Shown one piece after another: positions 18,825-26,042 of a DNA stretch of 64,000 nucleotides (position 1 is its first letter; each line of letters starts with the position of its first letter). This stretch comes from Bacillus sp. FJAT-27264. GTDB lineage: Bacteria > Bacillota > Bacilli > Paenibacillales > Paenibacillaceae. The stretch spans positions 806,001 to 870,000 of the forward strand of contig NZ_MAQW01000012.1 in the NCBI RefSeq assembly GCF_001682855.1, written 5' to 3'. The notes beneath the pieces are model-generated. The model ran no database searches and was not told the DNA's origin. It saw only the letters and a program-made list of their open reading frames with translations. The translations under genes were made by a program, and so were the position numbers.

Positions 18825-20513
18825 GTGAAGCTGCATAGCCAATATTTGAAGCTCCACTCCCGCTACGGAAGCGCCGCCGAAGTAACCGTCACCCTGGACG
18901 AGCTGGCACAGACCTTGGGCTGCACCCACCGTAACGCCCTGCATGTCGTGAATAAAATGGTCCAGCAAAGCTGGATCGTCTGGACATCCAGTCGCGGCCG
19001 GGGGCGACGCTCTACACTGCGCTTTCTGCTGCCTTCCGAGGAGATCGCCCTGCAATCGATGAAACAGGCGATCAGCCGCAAGGATATCCTTAGCTCCATC
19101 GAGGGTATTCGGGACCATGCCCGGTCTTCGTCGCTTCAGGACACCCTTCAGGGCTGGCTGTTGACCTATTTCGGCCATCATTCCGAGATGCGCAGCGACA
19201 AGCAGATTGATACATTGCGGCTGCCCATCACACAACAACTGCATACCTTTGATCCGCTGTATATGAATTTGCTGGCAGAGTCTTTTGTGTCCAGTCATGT
19301 CTTTGATGGTCTGCTGCGCCAGAGCGGAGAACAAAATGTGATCGGACCCGGGCTCGCCCATGCATGGGAGGTCGATGAGAGCCGGACGACTTGGACTTTT
19401 TTTCTGCGTAAAGAGGTCCTGTTCCATCATGGCAAGGTGCTCGGTGCCGAGGATGTCGTCTATTCCTTTGAGCGGCTGATGCAAACTTCTCAACGAACGC
19501 TCTATAGCTATATTTTCAAGGAAATTCAGGCGGTTACCGCTCTTAATCACACTACTGTTCAGATACAGCTCAAGAAACCCAATGAGCTCTTCCTTCCCTT
19601 CCTATGCACCAGCCGGGCGGCGATTGTGCCCCGGGACTCAGAAGGCGCGCGTGGTGCAGATCTCGGGCGGCGGCCTGCCGGGACAGGACCGTTCAAGGTC
19701 ACAGAGATGCATGAGCATCTATGTGTGCTGGAAGTGTTCCCGTATTATTTTCAGGGACGGGCCCATCTGGATCGTGTAGAGATCATCTATGTACCGTGGG
19801 AGCTTGATGCAGCTTCTGCCGATTCCGGCGCGGCATTCCATGTGATCCAGAACCCATCCACCCCTGAGTCTTCGAGCTGGAGCCGAATGCACTCCGAGTC
19901 CTCCACGCGCAAATTCGTGACCTGCAATACACACAAAAAAGGACCGCTGAGCGATCCATTGGTCCGAGGTCATTTGATCGCCTGTTTGAAAGGGGCAGCA
20001 GCTGGCAATATCCCGGAAGATTCCGCCCCCCACGTGAGCCCACTGCAGATTGCCACTATTCCCCAATATGGGAACGATGCCGAGGAGATTGCACTCAAAC
20101 TGACTGCAGCCGGCTATTCCTGCAGGGTCGTCACCGTCTCCCCGGAGGAATTCAAAGGGTCCATCCGTCTGGAATCAGACCTCATTGTCTTCTCCCTATT
20201 CCGCGATCAGGATGAGCAGCTGCGGCTGTTCGACCTTTATCAGACCTTGTCACGACATCTGGACGCACACACGCGGGTCGATATCGAAGGTATGCTTCAC
20301 AGAATCTCCCGCGAACCCGATCCGCACGTCAGAGCCGAGATCTTTCAGCGGATTGAGAAGCGTCTGACGGACGAGCATCATCTGCATATTTTATATGAAA
20401 AACCGACCCAAACCGCCTACCTCCCTTCGGTTCGCGGCGTCACCTTCAATAGCCAAGGCTGGGTCGATCTGCGTCGTATCTGGTTTCCTCCGGAAGACTT
20501 GAAAGCCCGGTAA
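18825..20513 (+). CDS. SgrR-like regulator: N-terminal HTH fused to family-5 solute-binding domain
   Basis: The 562-residue protein begins at GTG 18825, preceded by AAGGAGG at 10 bases. Residues about 1-110 form the SgrR_N winged helix (VTLDELAQTLGCTHRNALHVVNKM). Residues about 150-560 form an oligopeptide-type SBP_bac_5 domain (LTYFGHHSEMRSDK..., TFDPLYMNLLAESFVSSHVFDGL, GPFKVTEMHEHLCVLEVFPYYF). There is no signal peptide, so the binding domain serves as a cytoplasmic ligand sensor, as in enteric SgrR. The ligand is unknown. It is divergent from the DUF4173 gene across a strong palindrome, and its stop codon lies inside its own terminator stem. Confidence 0.88.
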   Translation: MKLHSQYLKLHSRYGSAAEVTVTLDELAQTLGCTHRNALHVVNKMVQQSWIVWTSSRGRGRRSTLRFLLPSEEIALQSMKQAISRKDILSSIEGIRDHARSSSLQDTLQGWLLTYFGHHSEMRSDKQIDTLRLPITQQLHTFDPLYMNLLAESFVSSHVFDGLLRQSGEQNVIGPGLAHAWEVDESRTTWTFFLRKEVLFHHGKVLGAEDVVYSFERLMQTSQRTLYSYIFKEIQAVTALNHTTVQIQLKKPNELFLPFLCTSRAAIVPRDSEGARGADLGRRPAGTGPFKVTEMHEHLCVLEVFPYYFQGRAHLDRVEIIYVPWELDAASADSGAAFHVIQNPSTPESSSWSRMHSESSTRKFVTCNTHKKGPLSDPLVRGHLIACLKGAAAGNIPEDSAPHVSPLQIATIPQYGNDAEEIALKLTAAGYSCRVVTVSPEEFKGSIRLESDLIVFSLFRDQDEQLRLFDLYQTLSRHLDAHTRVDIEGMLHRISREPDPHVRAEIFQRIEKRLTDEHHLHILYEKPTQTAYLPSVRGVTFNSQGWVDLRRIWFPPEDLKAR

Positions 20514-20536
20514 CTCCACAGTTACCGGGCTTCTTC
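20505..20536 (+). terminator. Terminator overlapping the SgrR-like stop codon
   Basis: Perfect 11-bp stem GCCCGGTAACT / AGTTACCGGGC, loop CCAC, then TTCTTC. The TAA at 20511-20513 is part of the left arm. Confidence 0.85.
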
Positions 20537-20555
20537 AACGGTTAATTTTAGCGGT

Positions 20556-21071
20556 CTATTCTCTGCCAGGCAGACTAAATACCAACCCTTTTTCTATTAG
20601 GTTAGCCGACACCGGCGCCTTGCCGATCTCCCTAGCCCATACGGATAGCTGTCCCATATGATGAATCTCGTGAGCAATCACATGCCGGAGCACCTCACCC
20701 CAAGCTAGGGAGCGCACCCGCCCATCCGGCAGCAGATCATCAAACATTTTCCGTTCCAGCTCTTCCCGCCAACCTAATACGAATCCCTCTACATCATGCC
20801 GGAAACGTGCATCTAGCGCCCTCACCTGTGCCAGGCTTTGATACAAATTGAAATCCTCCAGAAAATCCGGCTTGCCCTGAATGGACTGAATCCAGCTCCA
20901 CTCGACATCAGCAACATGGAATAGCGTCTTCAGAATGCTCCCTACACCACCTGTACGTACTTTGAGAAGATCCTCCTCCGGCACATCCTCACACCAGCGG
21001 TACCACTGCTCGCGAACCATCCAGTTATAACGAAAAAAAGTCTCCAAATAGAACGCCTCCATGATAATCAT
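20556..21071 (-). CDS. DinB family protein
   Basis: This 171-residue four-helix-bundle protein has the three-His metal pattern of the DinB/YfiT group: a His in LFHVADVEW and the HVIAHEIHHMGQL motif. Members often serve as thiol transferases or metalloenzymes and many are stress-induced in Bacillales; no substrate can be read here. It begins with MIIMEAF, so the start may be ATG 21071 or 21062; an AGGA-like element favours the upstream one. It is convergent with the SgrR-like gene. Confidence 0.9.
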   Translation of the reverse strand: MIIMEAFYLETFFRYNWMVREQWYRWCEDVPEEDLLKVRTGGVGSILKTLFHVADVEWSWIQSIQGKPDFLEDFNLYQSLAQVRALDARFRHDVEGFVLGWREELERKMFDDLLPDGRVRSLAWGEVLRHVIAHEIHHMGQLSVWAREIGKAPVSANLIEKGLVFSLPGRE

Positions 21072-21206
21072 ATCCTGAGTATAATATGGCGGGAGCTCTC
21101 GTAGTATGGAAAAGATAGCTTTAAAAAATTGATCCCGCGTAGGTTCTCCTTATTCTCTCCTCGTCTCTTACCGCACAAGGCTCCCATGTAGCCACTCTGG
21201 TTAGCC

Positions 21207-21644
21207 CTAGCTTAAATGCTTCCTGTAACCCTCTACCTTCTCATCGCGGAAGCCCAGCGTTTCATAGAATATATGTGCTTCCTTCCGCTGTTCGCCTGAG
21301 ACCAGAATCATGTAATAGCAGTCCCGCTCACGGGCTATTTCCTCCATCCGCACCATCAGTTTCTTGCCAACGCCTTGCCGGCGGGCACGCGATGAGACCA
21401 CAACATTCTCAATGACCATAAAGGACCGACAATCCCCCACCAGGTCGTAGCACAGAATCCCCATTACTGAACCTACCAGCTCACCATCTATAAAAGCCCC
21501 CAGCAGAATGTACCGGTTATCAGCCTTCACCAGCTTAAAAACTTCCTCCAGCTTACTCCGCTCTGCCGCTCTCTCCACCAGTTCATGATACAGATCGTTT
21601 AACGCGTCCAGATCGTCCGTTTCAATTTCTTTAAGAATAACCAT
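21207..21644 (-). CDS. GNAT family N-acetyltransferase
   Basis: This 145-residue single-domain acetyltransferase has core motif A in VVSSRARRQGVGKKLMVRMEEIA (acetyl-CoA pyrophosphate loop RRQGVGKKL) and motif B in YYMILVSGEQRKEAHIFYETLGF. The family transfers acetyl from CoA to an amine; the substrate is unknown. CGGAGGACAATC precedes the ATG. It lies 18 bp in front of a small lipoprotein gene's 3' end, and both run leftward and may share a transcript. Confidence 0.9.
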   Translation of the reverse strand: MVILKEIETDDLDALNDLYHELVERAAERSKLEEVFKLVKADNRYILLGAFIDGELVGSVMGILCYDLVGDCRSFMVIENVVVSSRARRQGVGKKLMVRMEEIARERDCYYMILVSGEQRKEAHIFYETLGFRDEKVEGYRKHLS

Positions 21645-21661
21645 GATTGTCCTCCGTCGAT

Positions 21662-22108
21662 TTATTTTTTGGGAACCTGCAGCTCAAATTGCTCCTTCTG
21701 TCCATCCCATTCAACCGAAACTTGAATTACGGCGTCCTCTTGCTCGATAGAACCGTTACTTACAGACCTTGATTTCAAATCACTAAAGTGAACCGGACCT
21801 TCAATAGTGCTACTACCTTCTCCGGTAGTCCCTTTGTAGCTGTACTTCAACTCTTTTATATCACCGAGATCGGTTTGCTTGCCCTTGTACTTGAGCTGGA
21901 AGGTACGCTCATTCGAAGAGCTGTACTCCGGTCTCACGCCTTTCCTGTCGGTCAATGTCGTTGATGCTTTCTGCACATACTCCGCCGCCCACTGCTCCCC
22001 CTCACCTTTAAACGTATAATTATACTTATAAGTCTTCGAGTTACAGGATACAAGAAGCAGCAACATTATTGCACTCACCAGCAAAACACGAAGTGCCTTC
22101 GTCATCAT
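21662..22108 (-). CDS. Small lipoprotein, unknown function
   Basis: The 148-residue protein has a signal peptide with lipobox LVSC (MMTKALRVLLVSAIMLLLLVSC), so Cys22 is the expected lipid anchor. The mature part is beta-rich and hydrophilic (YKYNYTFKGEGEQWAAEYVQK, VSVEWDGQKEQFELQVPKK), suggesting one beta-sandwich exposed outside the membrane. No named family was recognised. The ribosome site CAGGAGGTCTGG precedes two tandem ATGs at 22108 and 22105. The GNAT gene follows closely on the same strand. Confidence 0.85.
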   Translation of the reverse strand: MMTKALRVLLVSAIMLLLLVSCNSKTYKYNYTFKGEGEQWAAEYVQKASTTLTDRKGVRPEYSSSNERTFQLKYKGKQTDLGDIKELKYSYKGTTGEGSSTIEGPVHFSDLKSRSVSNGSIEQEDAVIQVSVEWDGQKEQFELQVPKK

Positions 22109-22271
22109 CCAGACCTCCTGTCCTTTGATTAAGGCAACCTGTCAGACGGTCTCAAGATCGCCAAGTGATTAGTATAATTTTACAACAAAAAGAACTTTAC
22201 CTTCCAGTTCTATCGTCCGCAGGAGTAAACTTAGAAAATACTATTATTTTCCTCACGAAAGGATCGATAAG

Positions 22272-22808
22272 ATGTCTGACTTTGAATTCCCATCCTTGCA
22301 AACTGCCAGATTGACCTTAAGATTGCTAACACTTGAAGACAGCCAGGAGGTATATAAACATTTTGCGGATGAGGACGTCACGAGGTTCATGGATATTTCG
22401 CCCTGCAAGAGCGTCGAAGAAGCTGAAGAAATCATCCAATTTGGCATAGATCACCCGGGGTGCCGCTGGGGAATATTTGAGACGATCACTGGCACGCTTA
22501 TTGGCACTTGCGGTTATCATTGTTGGGTAACCCAGAGCAACGGCGAAGCCAAAGCAGAAGTCGGATATGACCTGTCAAAAGCATACTGGGGTCACGGATT
22601 TATGACAGAAGTCATGCCCCCCGTGATTTCATTTGGTTTTGAAAAAATGGGGCTAACGATGATTGAAGCCACAGTGGAACCCCAGAACGAGCGATCTATC
22701 CAACTGCTGAACCGGTTAGGCTTTGTACGACATCAAGAACTCGTAGATCAACTCGTTTACTTCCATCTGAACTCGCCATTGCGTGAAAGCTCTCCTGCCA
22801 GCTTATAA
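22272..22808 (+). CDS. RimJ/RimL-type GNAT acetyltransferase
   Basis: This 178-residue enzyme has the RimJ/RimL pattern: LQTARLTLRLLTLEDSQEVYKHF at the start, WGIFETITGTLIGTCGYH, YDLSKAYWGHGFMTEVMPPV as acetyl-CoA site, and MIEATVEPQNERSIQLLNRLGF. These proteins acetylate N-terminal amines of ribosomal or other proteins, or small amines such as antibiotics; the target is unknown. The ribosome site ACGAAAGGATCGATAAG lies 8 or so bases before ATG 22272. It is divergent from the small lipoprotein and convergent with malic enzyme. Confidence 0.9.
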   Translation: MSDFEFPSLQTARLTLRLLTLEDSQEVYKHFADEDVTRFMDISPCKSVEEAEEIIQFGIDHPGCRWGIFETITGTLIGTCGYHCWVTQSNGEAKAEVGYDLSKAYWGHGFMTEVMPPVISFGFEKMGLTMIEATVEPQNERSIQLLNRLGFVRHQELVDQLVYFHLNSPLRESSPASL

Positions 22809-22827
22809 GCTCTGTATGCATAGCAAA

Positions 22828-22854
22828 GAAGGACAGCCAAACCAGCTGCCCTTC
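22828..22854. terminator. Terminator between convergent genes
   Basis: GAAGG-A-CAGC pairs with GCTG-C-CCTTC around CAAACCA. The minus-strand side continues TTTGC, so it best fits the malic enzyme gene. The T-run is short. Confidence 0.55.
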
Positions 22855-22875
22855 GCATCATTCAAGCCCTTAGCG

Positions 22876-24300
22876 CTACTCTTCCTTCGCTTCTGCAGAG
22901 AAGTCCGGGGGAATCCGTCGTGCTGTATCCGTTGCAATCGCCGCCTTAATCACAGCTGAACGAACATGCTCTACCACCTTGTCATTAAAAATACTTGGAA
23001 TGATATAATGCTCATTCAATTCGTCCGGTTGCACCACGGAAGCAATAGCCTTCGCTGCAGCCAGCTTCATATCCAGATTAACCGACCTGGCCCGGCAATC
23101 CAAAGCCCCACGGAAAATACCAGGGAAGCACAGCACATTATTGATCTGGTTCGGGTAGTCACTTCGTCCAGTAGCAAGCACTCTTACATGCGGTTCAGCC
23201 AGATCCGGTTCAATCTCCGGCGTAGGGTTCGCCATTGCGAAAACGATGTTATCATCAGCCATGCTTTTGAGCAGATCGACACTCAAAATCCCGGCACCAG
23301 CCACCCCGATGAACACATCTGCGCCCCGGATCGCTTCCGGCAAGCCGCCGGTAATCCCTTCTGGATTCGTATGCTGAGCCAGCCTGTTCCACTCTGCGTT
23401 GCTGTATTCTATTTTAGCCGAGAGAATGCCTTCCCGGTCTACCGCATAAATATTTCGGGCCCCCGCTGCCAGAAGCAGATTACAGATGGAAACACCTGCC
23501 GCACCAATACCGACCACAACAATGCGTGCAGTTCCAATATCCTTGTCCACAACTTTGAGCGCATTCAGCAGACCTGCAAGAGCTACAACAGCCGTGCCAT
23601 GCTGGTCATCATGAAAAACAGGAATGTCCAGCTCTTCCTCCAACCTTCGCTCAATATCAAAACAGCGCGGCGAACTGATATCCTCCAGATTGATCCCGCC
23701 AAATCCGGGAGCAACCGCTTTCACAATTTTCACAATTTCATCCGGGTCTTTTGTATTCAGACACAAGGGGAATGCATCAATGTCTGCCAGCTGCTTGAAC
23801 AGCATAGCCTTACCTTCCATCACTGGCATCGCCGCTTCAGGTCCGATATCTCCGAGACCTAACACCGCGGTTCCGTCAGTTACAACAGCTACTGTATTTC
23901 TTTTCATCGTCAGGGAATACGCTTTGTTAGGATCTTCATGAATGGCCATGCTGACACGGGCTACGCCCGGTGTATACACCTGCGACAGGTCTTCCCGGTT
24001 CTTGATCGGCATCTTCGGAGTAACCTCAATCTTACCACCCAGATGAGCCAAGAAAGTCCGGTCAGATACGTTGATTACTTTGATACCCGGCATGTCCGAT
24101 AACACACCGACAATCTCGCCGTTCGCCGCATCCGGCACATTCACCGTAATATCACGGGTCGTCACATCCTTGCCCGCACGTATGACGTCAATCGCTACAA
24201 TGTCACCGCCCACCTCAGCAATTCTGGATGCTACATCACCAAAAGACGCAACCGATTTCCGTATTTCCAGCCGGATAATCATTGTTGTCGCTATCGACAT
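22876..24300 (-). CDS. NAD(P)-dependent malic enzyme with N-terminal ACT domain
   Basis: This 474-residue enzyme decarboxylates malate to pyruvate. An ACT-type regulatory domain occupies about 5-85 (MIIRLEIRKSVASFGDVASRI). The malic domain begins at about 90, with VYTPGVARV, AVVTDGTAVLGLGDIGPEAAMPVMEGK and a catalytic Lys in GGINLEDISSPRCF. The NAD-binding domain has VVVGIGAAGVSICNLL, with GxGxxG replaced by GIGAAG, and FAMANPTPEI. The ACT domain suggests amino-acid or metabolite control. It lies alone on its strand, with its promoter in the 24.3-24.4 kb region. NAD versus NADP preference cannot be decided by eye. Confidence 0.93.
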   Translation of the reverse strand: MSIATTMIIRLEIRKSVASFGDVASRIAEVGGDIVAIDVIRAGKDVTTRDITVNVPDAANGEIVGVLSDMPGIKVINVSDRTFLAHLGGKIEVTPKMPIKNREDLSQVYTPGVARVSMAIHEDPNKAYSLTMKRNTVAVVTDGTAVLGLGDIGPEAAMPVMEGKAMLFKQLADIDAFPLCLNTKDPDEIVKIVKAVAPGFGGINLEDISSPRCFDIERRLEEELDIPVFHDDQHGTAVVALAGLLNALKVVDKDIGTARIVVVGIGAAGVSICNLLLAAGARNIYAVDREGILSAKIEYSNAEWNRLAQHTNPEGITGGLPEAIRGADVFIGVAGAGILSVDLLKSMADDNIVFAMANPTPEIEPDLAEPHVRVLATGRSDYPNQINNVLCFPGIFRGALDCRARSVNLDMKLAAAKAIASVVQPDELNEHYIIPSIFNDKVVEHVRSAVIKAAIATDTARRIPPDFSAEAKEE

Positions 24301-24494
24301 ACATTCTGCCCCCTTGTCTCAAAGTCTGCTTCCGCTGTACAACACTCATATTATAGGAGATAGATTCCCATTACAATAGATGGAAATTCGCACACCCTGC
24401 CCACCGGATGATCATTGTCAGGATAACCAAAAGAAACGACATTAAGACGCAGTATAACCCCCTCCAAGCGACAAATGCATCGAAAGTCTCAAGT
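24301..24494. other. Intergenic, malic enzyme promoter region
   Basis: This is the non-coding 5' side of the malic enzyme gene. No recognisable operator, riboswitch or small gene was found before the dispersed repeat that starts near 24495. Confidence 0.4.
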
Positions 24495-24725
24495 TAACCC
24501 TGAGTATTGGAGTAACTGGAATAGTTCCTGTTATTTTCCTTAAATTCTCTTCTTATCAAAGATTAACTGGAAAAACTCCTGTTAATCTCCTTAATAATAG
24601 AGCATTAAGGGATAAACGAGGTTAATAACGGGAGAAATTCCATTTATTTATGACAAATAAGGTGAAACGAAATAATTAACGGTATATTTTCCCGATATCC
24701 AATTCCCTTCTAAGCTCGAACGTCA
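24495..24725 (+). repeat. Dispersed ~230-bp repeat of four imperfect palindromes, copy 1
   Basis: Four related 23-25-bp imperfect palindromes of the form AATAACNGGA-N5-TCCNGTTATT lie at about 24513-24535, 24562-24586, 24624-24648 and 24675-24698 (steps of about 50, 62 and 50 bp). The spacers also match the reverse complement of the element at 61395-61625 (for example ACAAATAAGGTGA and TAAGCTCGA). So this is one element, not chance AT-rich sequence. It has no coding capacity and could form a multi-stem RNA or DNA structure. Confidence 0.75.
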
Positions 24726-25053
24726 GCTCAGGTGATTGTTTCGCCGAAGTGTGAACTAGCGGTCGCTGTTCTTCTCATCTTTCTTCTAGATTAAACCGCC
24801 TCTATTCGCTGATCTTAAGAATGATCGCGTATGAATGAGTTACATGTGTTACATAAGTTACACCCTTGTGCACCAAAGATTTCGCCCACCCAAGACGTTT
24901 AATTTTTTAAAGTTCACACTATACAACTGAGCAGTGCATAACAACACGAATATGGGTAGCACAAGGATAATCCTAACGTTCTAACGGTAATCTTTGCTAT
25001 AATTTGAGCAGTCGTAGAGCCTACATAACATACATACACCAGGAGGAATACCA
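24726..25053 (+). promoter_or_regulatory. Upstream region of the recombinase gene
   Basis: A perfect -10 box TATAAT lies at 24998-25003, about 50 bases before the start, without a good -35 at the standard distance (AACGTT at 24975-24980). AGGAGG lies nine bases before the TTG start. The absent -35 suggests an activator-dependent or weak promoter. No small gene was seen in this 328-bp stretch. Confidence 0.5.
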
Positions 25054-25998
25054 TTGACGCTCCCCGCTTCTGAACTGCCTGCATATCTTGAGAAATATAT
25101 TTCCTTTCTAATCATAGAGAAGAATCTGTCTTCCAAATCAATCAAAGCCTATACTTCCGACCTCAACATGCTGCACTTCTGGCTCATAGAGAACGCTGTA
25201 GAAGGCATCACTAGCGAAAGTCTTCACCTCTATTTTCATAGCTTCAACAGTTCAGGTACACTCAAAGACTCGACTATAAAACGCAAATACATATCAATTA
25301 AGGCCTTTTTTATATTTTTAGTCCAAAAAGAGTGGCTAGATCAATCCCCTCTTCAGAATTTCGGAAAAAAATTCAAAATGGCCAAACGAATCCCGAAAAC
25401 ACTGGCGGTAGAGGAAATCGAACGATTGCTTCACTCCCCACAATTGGACCGTGAGACATTAAAGACTCCTTTTCGCACACGTTTATCCATCCGTAATGAT
25501 GCGATAATCGACCTTTTATTTTCAACAGGAATGCGTATTGGAGAGCTGACTCAAATTCATTTGCAGGATATTGATCTCAAGAATAGAGTGGTGGTCATTT
25601 TCGGAAAGGGACGCAAAGAGAGGTTATTGTATTTGTCCAGTACAGAGCTTATTGAGAAACTGAATGAATGGCTGAGCGTTCGGGAGCTTTTCCGCCCCCA
25701 AGTCGATACCCTGTTCGTGAACAAATACGGCCAAGCGTTATCTATTTATGGCGTTGAAGATATTTTTACGAAATACAGGCAGCTCGCTAATATTAATGAA
25801 AAAGCCACACCGCACTATCTGCGCCATTCTTTCGCAACACAGCTGCTTGAAAACGGGGCCGATCTACGCGCTGTCCAAGAAATCCTGGGCCATTCCAGCG
25901 TAAGCACCACAGAAATCTACACAGAAGTATCTGTCAAAAGAAAACGGGACGTCCTCTCCCAGTTCAATCCCCGGAACCGGATTGTTACCTCCAAATAA
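25054..25998 (+). CDS. Tyrosine recombinase (XerC/XerD-like)
   Basis: The 314-residue integrase starts at TTG with AGGAGG nine bases upstream. The N-terminal SAM-like DNA-binding domain spans about 8-95 (LEKYISFLIIEKNLSSKSIKAYTSDLNML). The catalytic domain spans about 115-300 with the full set R161 (STGMRIGEL), K185 (FGKGRKER), H254 and R257 (PHYLRH), H280 (ILGHSS) and nucleophile Y289 (TEIYTEV). The last codons AAA TAA lie inside the left 23-bp inverted repeat, so recombination there would leave the protein unchanged. The two genes between the repeats start just inside each repeat. It is more likely a dedicated local invertase than the housekeeping dif recombinase (inference). Confidence 0.93.
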   Translation: MTLPASELPAYLEKYISFLIIEKNLSSKSIKAYTSDLNMLHFWLIENAVEGITSESLHLYFHSFNSSGTLKDSTIKRKYISIKAFFIFLVQKEWLDQSPLQNFGKKFKMAKRIPKTLAVEEIERLLHSPQLDRETLKTPFRTRLSIRNDAIIDLLFSTGMRIGELTQIHLQDIDLKNRVVVIFGKGRKERLLYLSSTELIEKLNEWLSVRELFRPQVDTLFVNKYGQALSIYGVEDIFTKYRQLANINEKATPHYLRHSFATQLLENGADLRAVQEILGHSSVSTTEIYTEVSVKRKRDVLSQFNPRNRIVTSK

Positions 25999-26013
25999 CT
26001 ACGAATTATTGGG
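25991..26013 (+). repeat. Left 23-bp inverted repeat, candidate recombination site
   Basis: Arms CCAAATAA and TTATTGGG surround the 7-bp centre CTACGAA. The reverse complement of the right arm is CCCAATAA, differing from the left arm at one base, as expected for two recombinase monomers on one core site. An exact inverted copy lies at 29354-29376. The site includes the recombinase stop codon (25996-25998). Confidence 0.9.
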
Positions 26014-26042
26014 TAAAGATTTTGAATAAGGGGCGTTTAACA

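Noticed and set aside
18792..19550. 252-codon minus-strand frame inside the SgrR-like gene
   Set aside because: Antisense to a gene with clear domains and a good ribosome site; composition follows the codon bias of the real gene.
22966..23862. 298-codon plus-strand frame across malic enzyme
   Set aside because: Complement of a fully conserved enzyme; no start signal and no recognisable domain.
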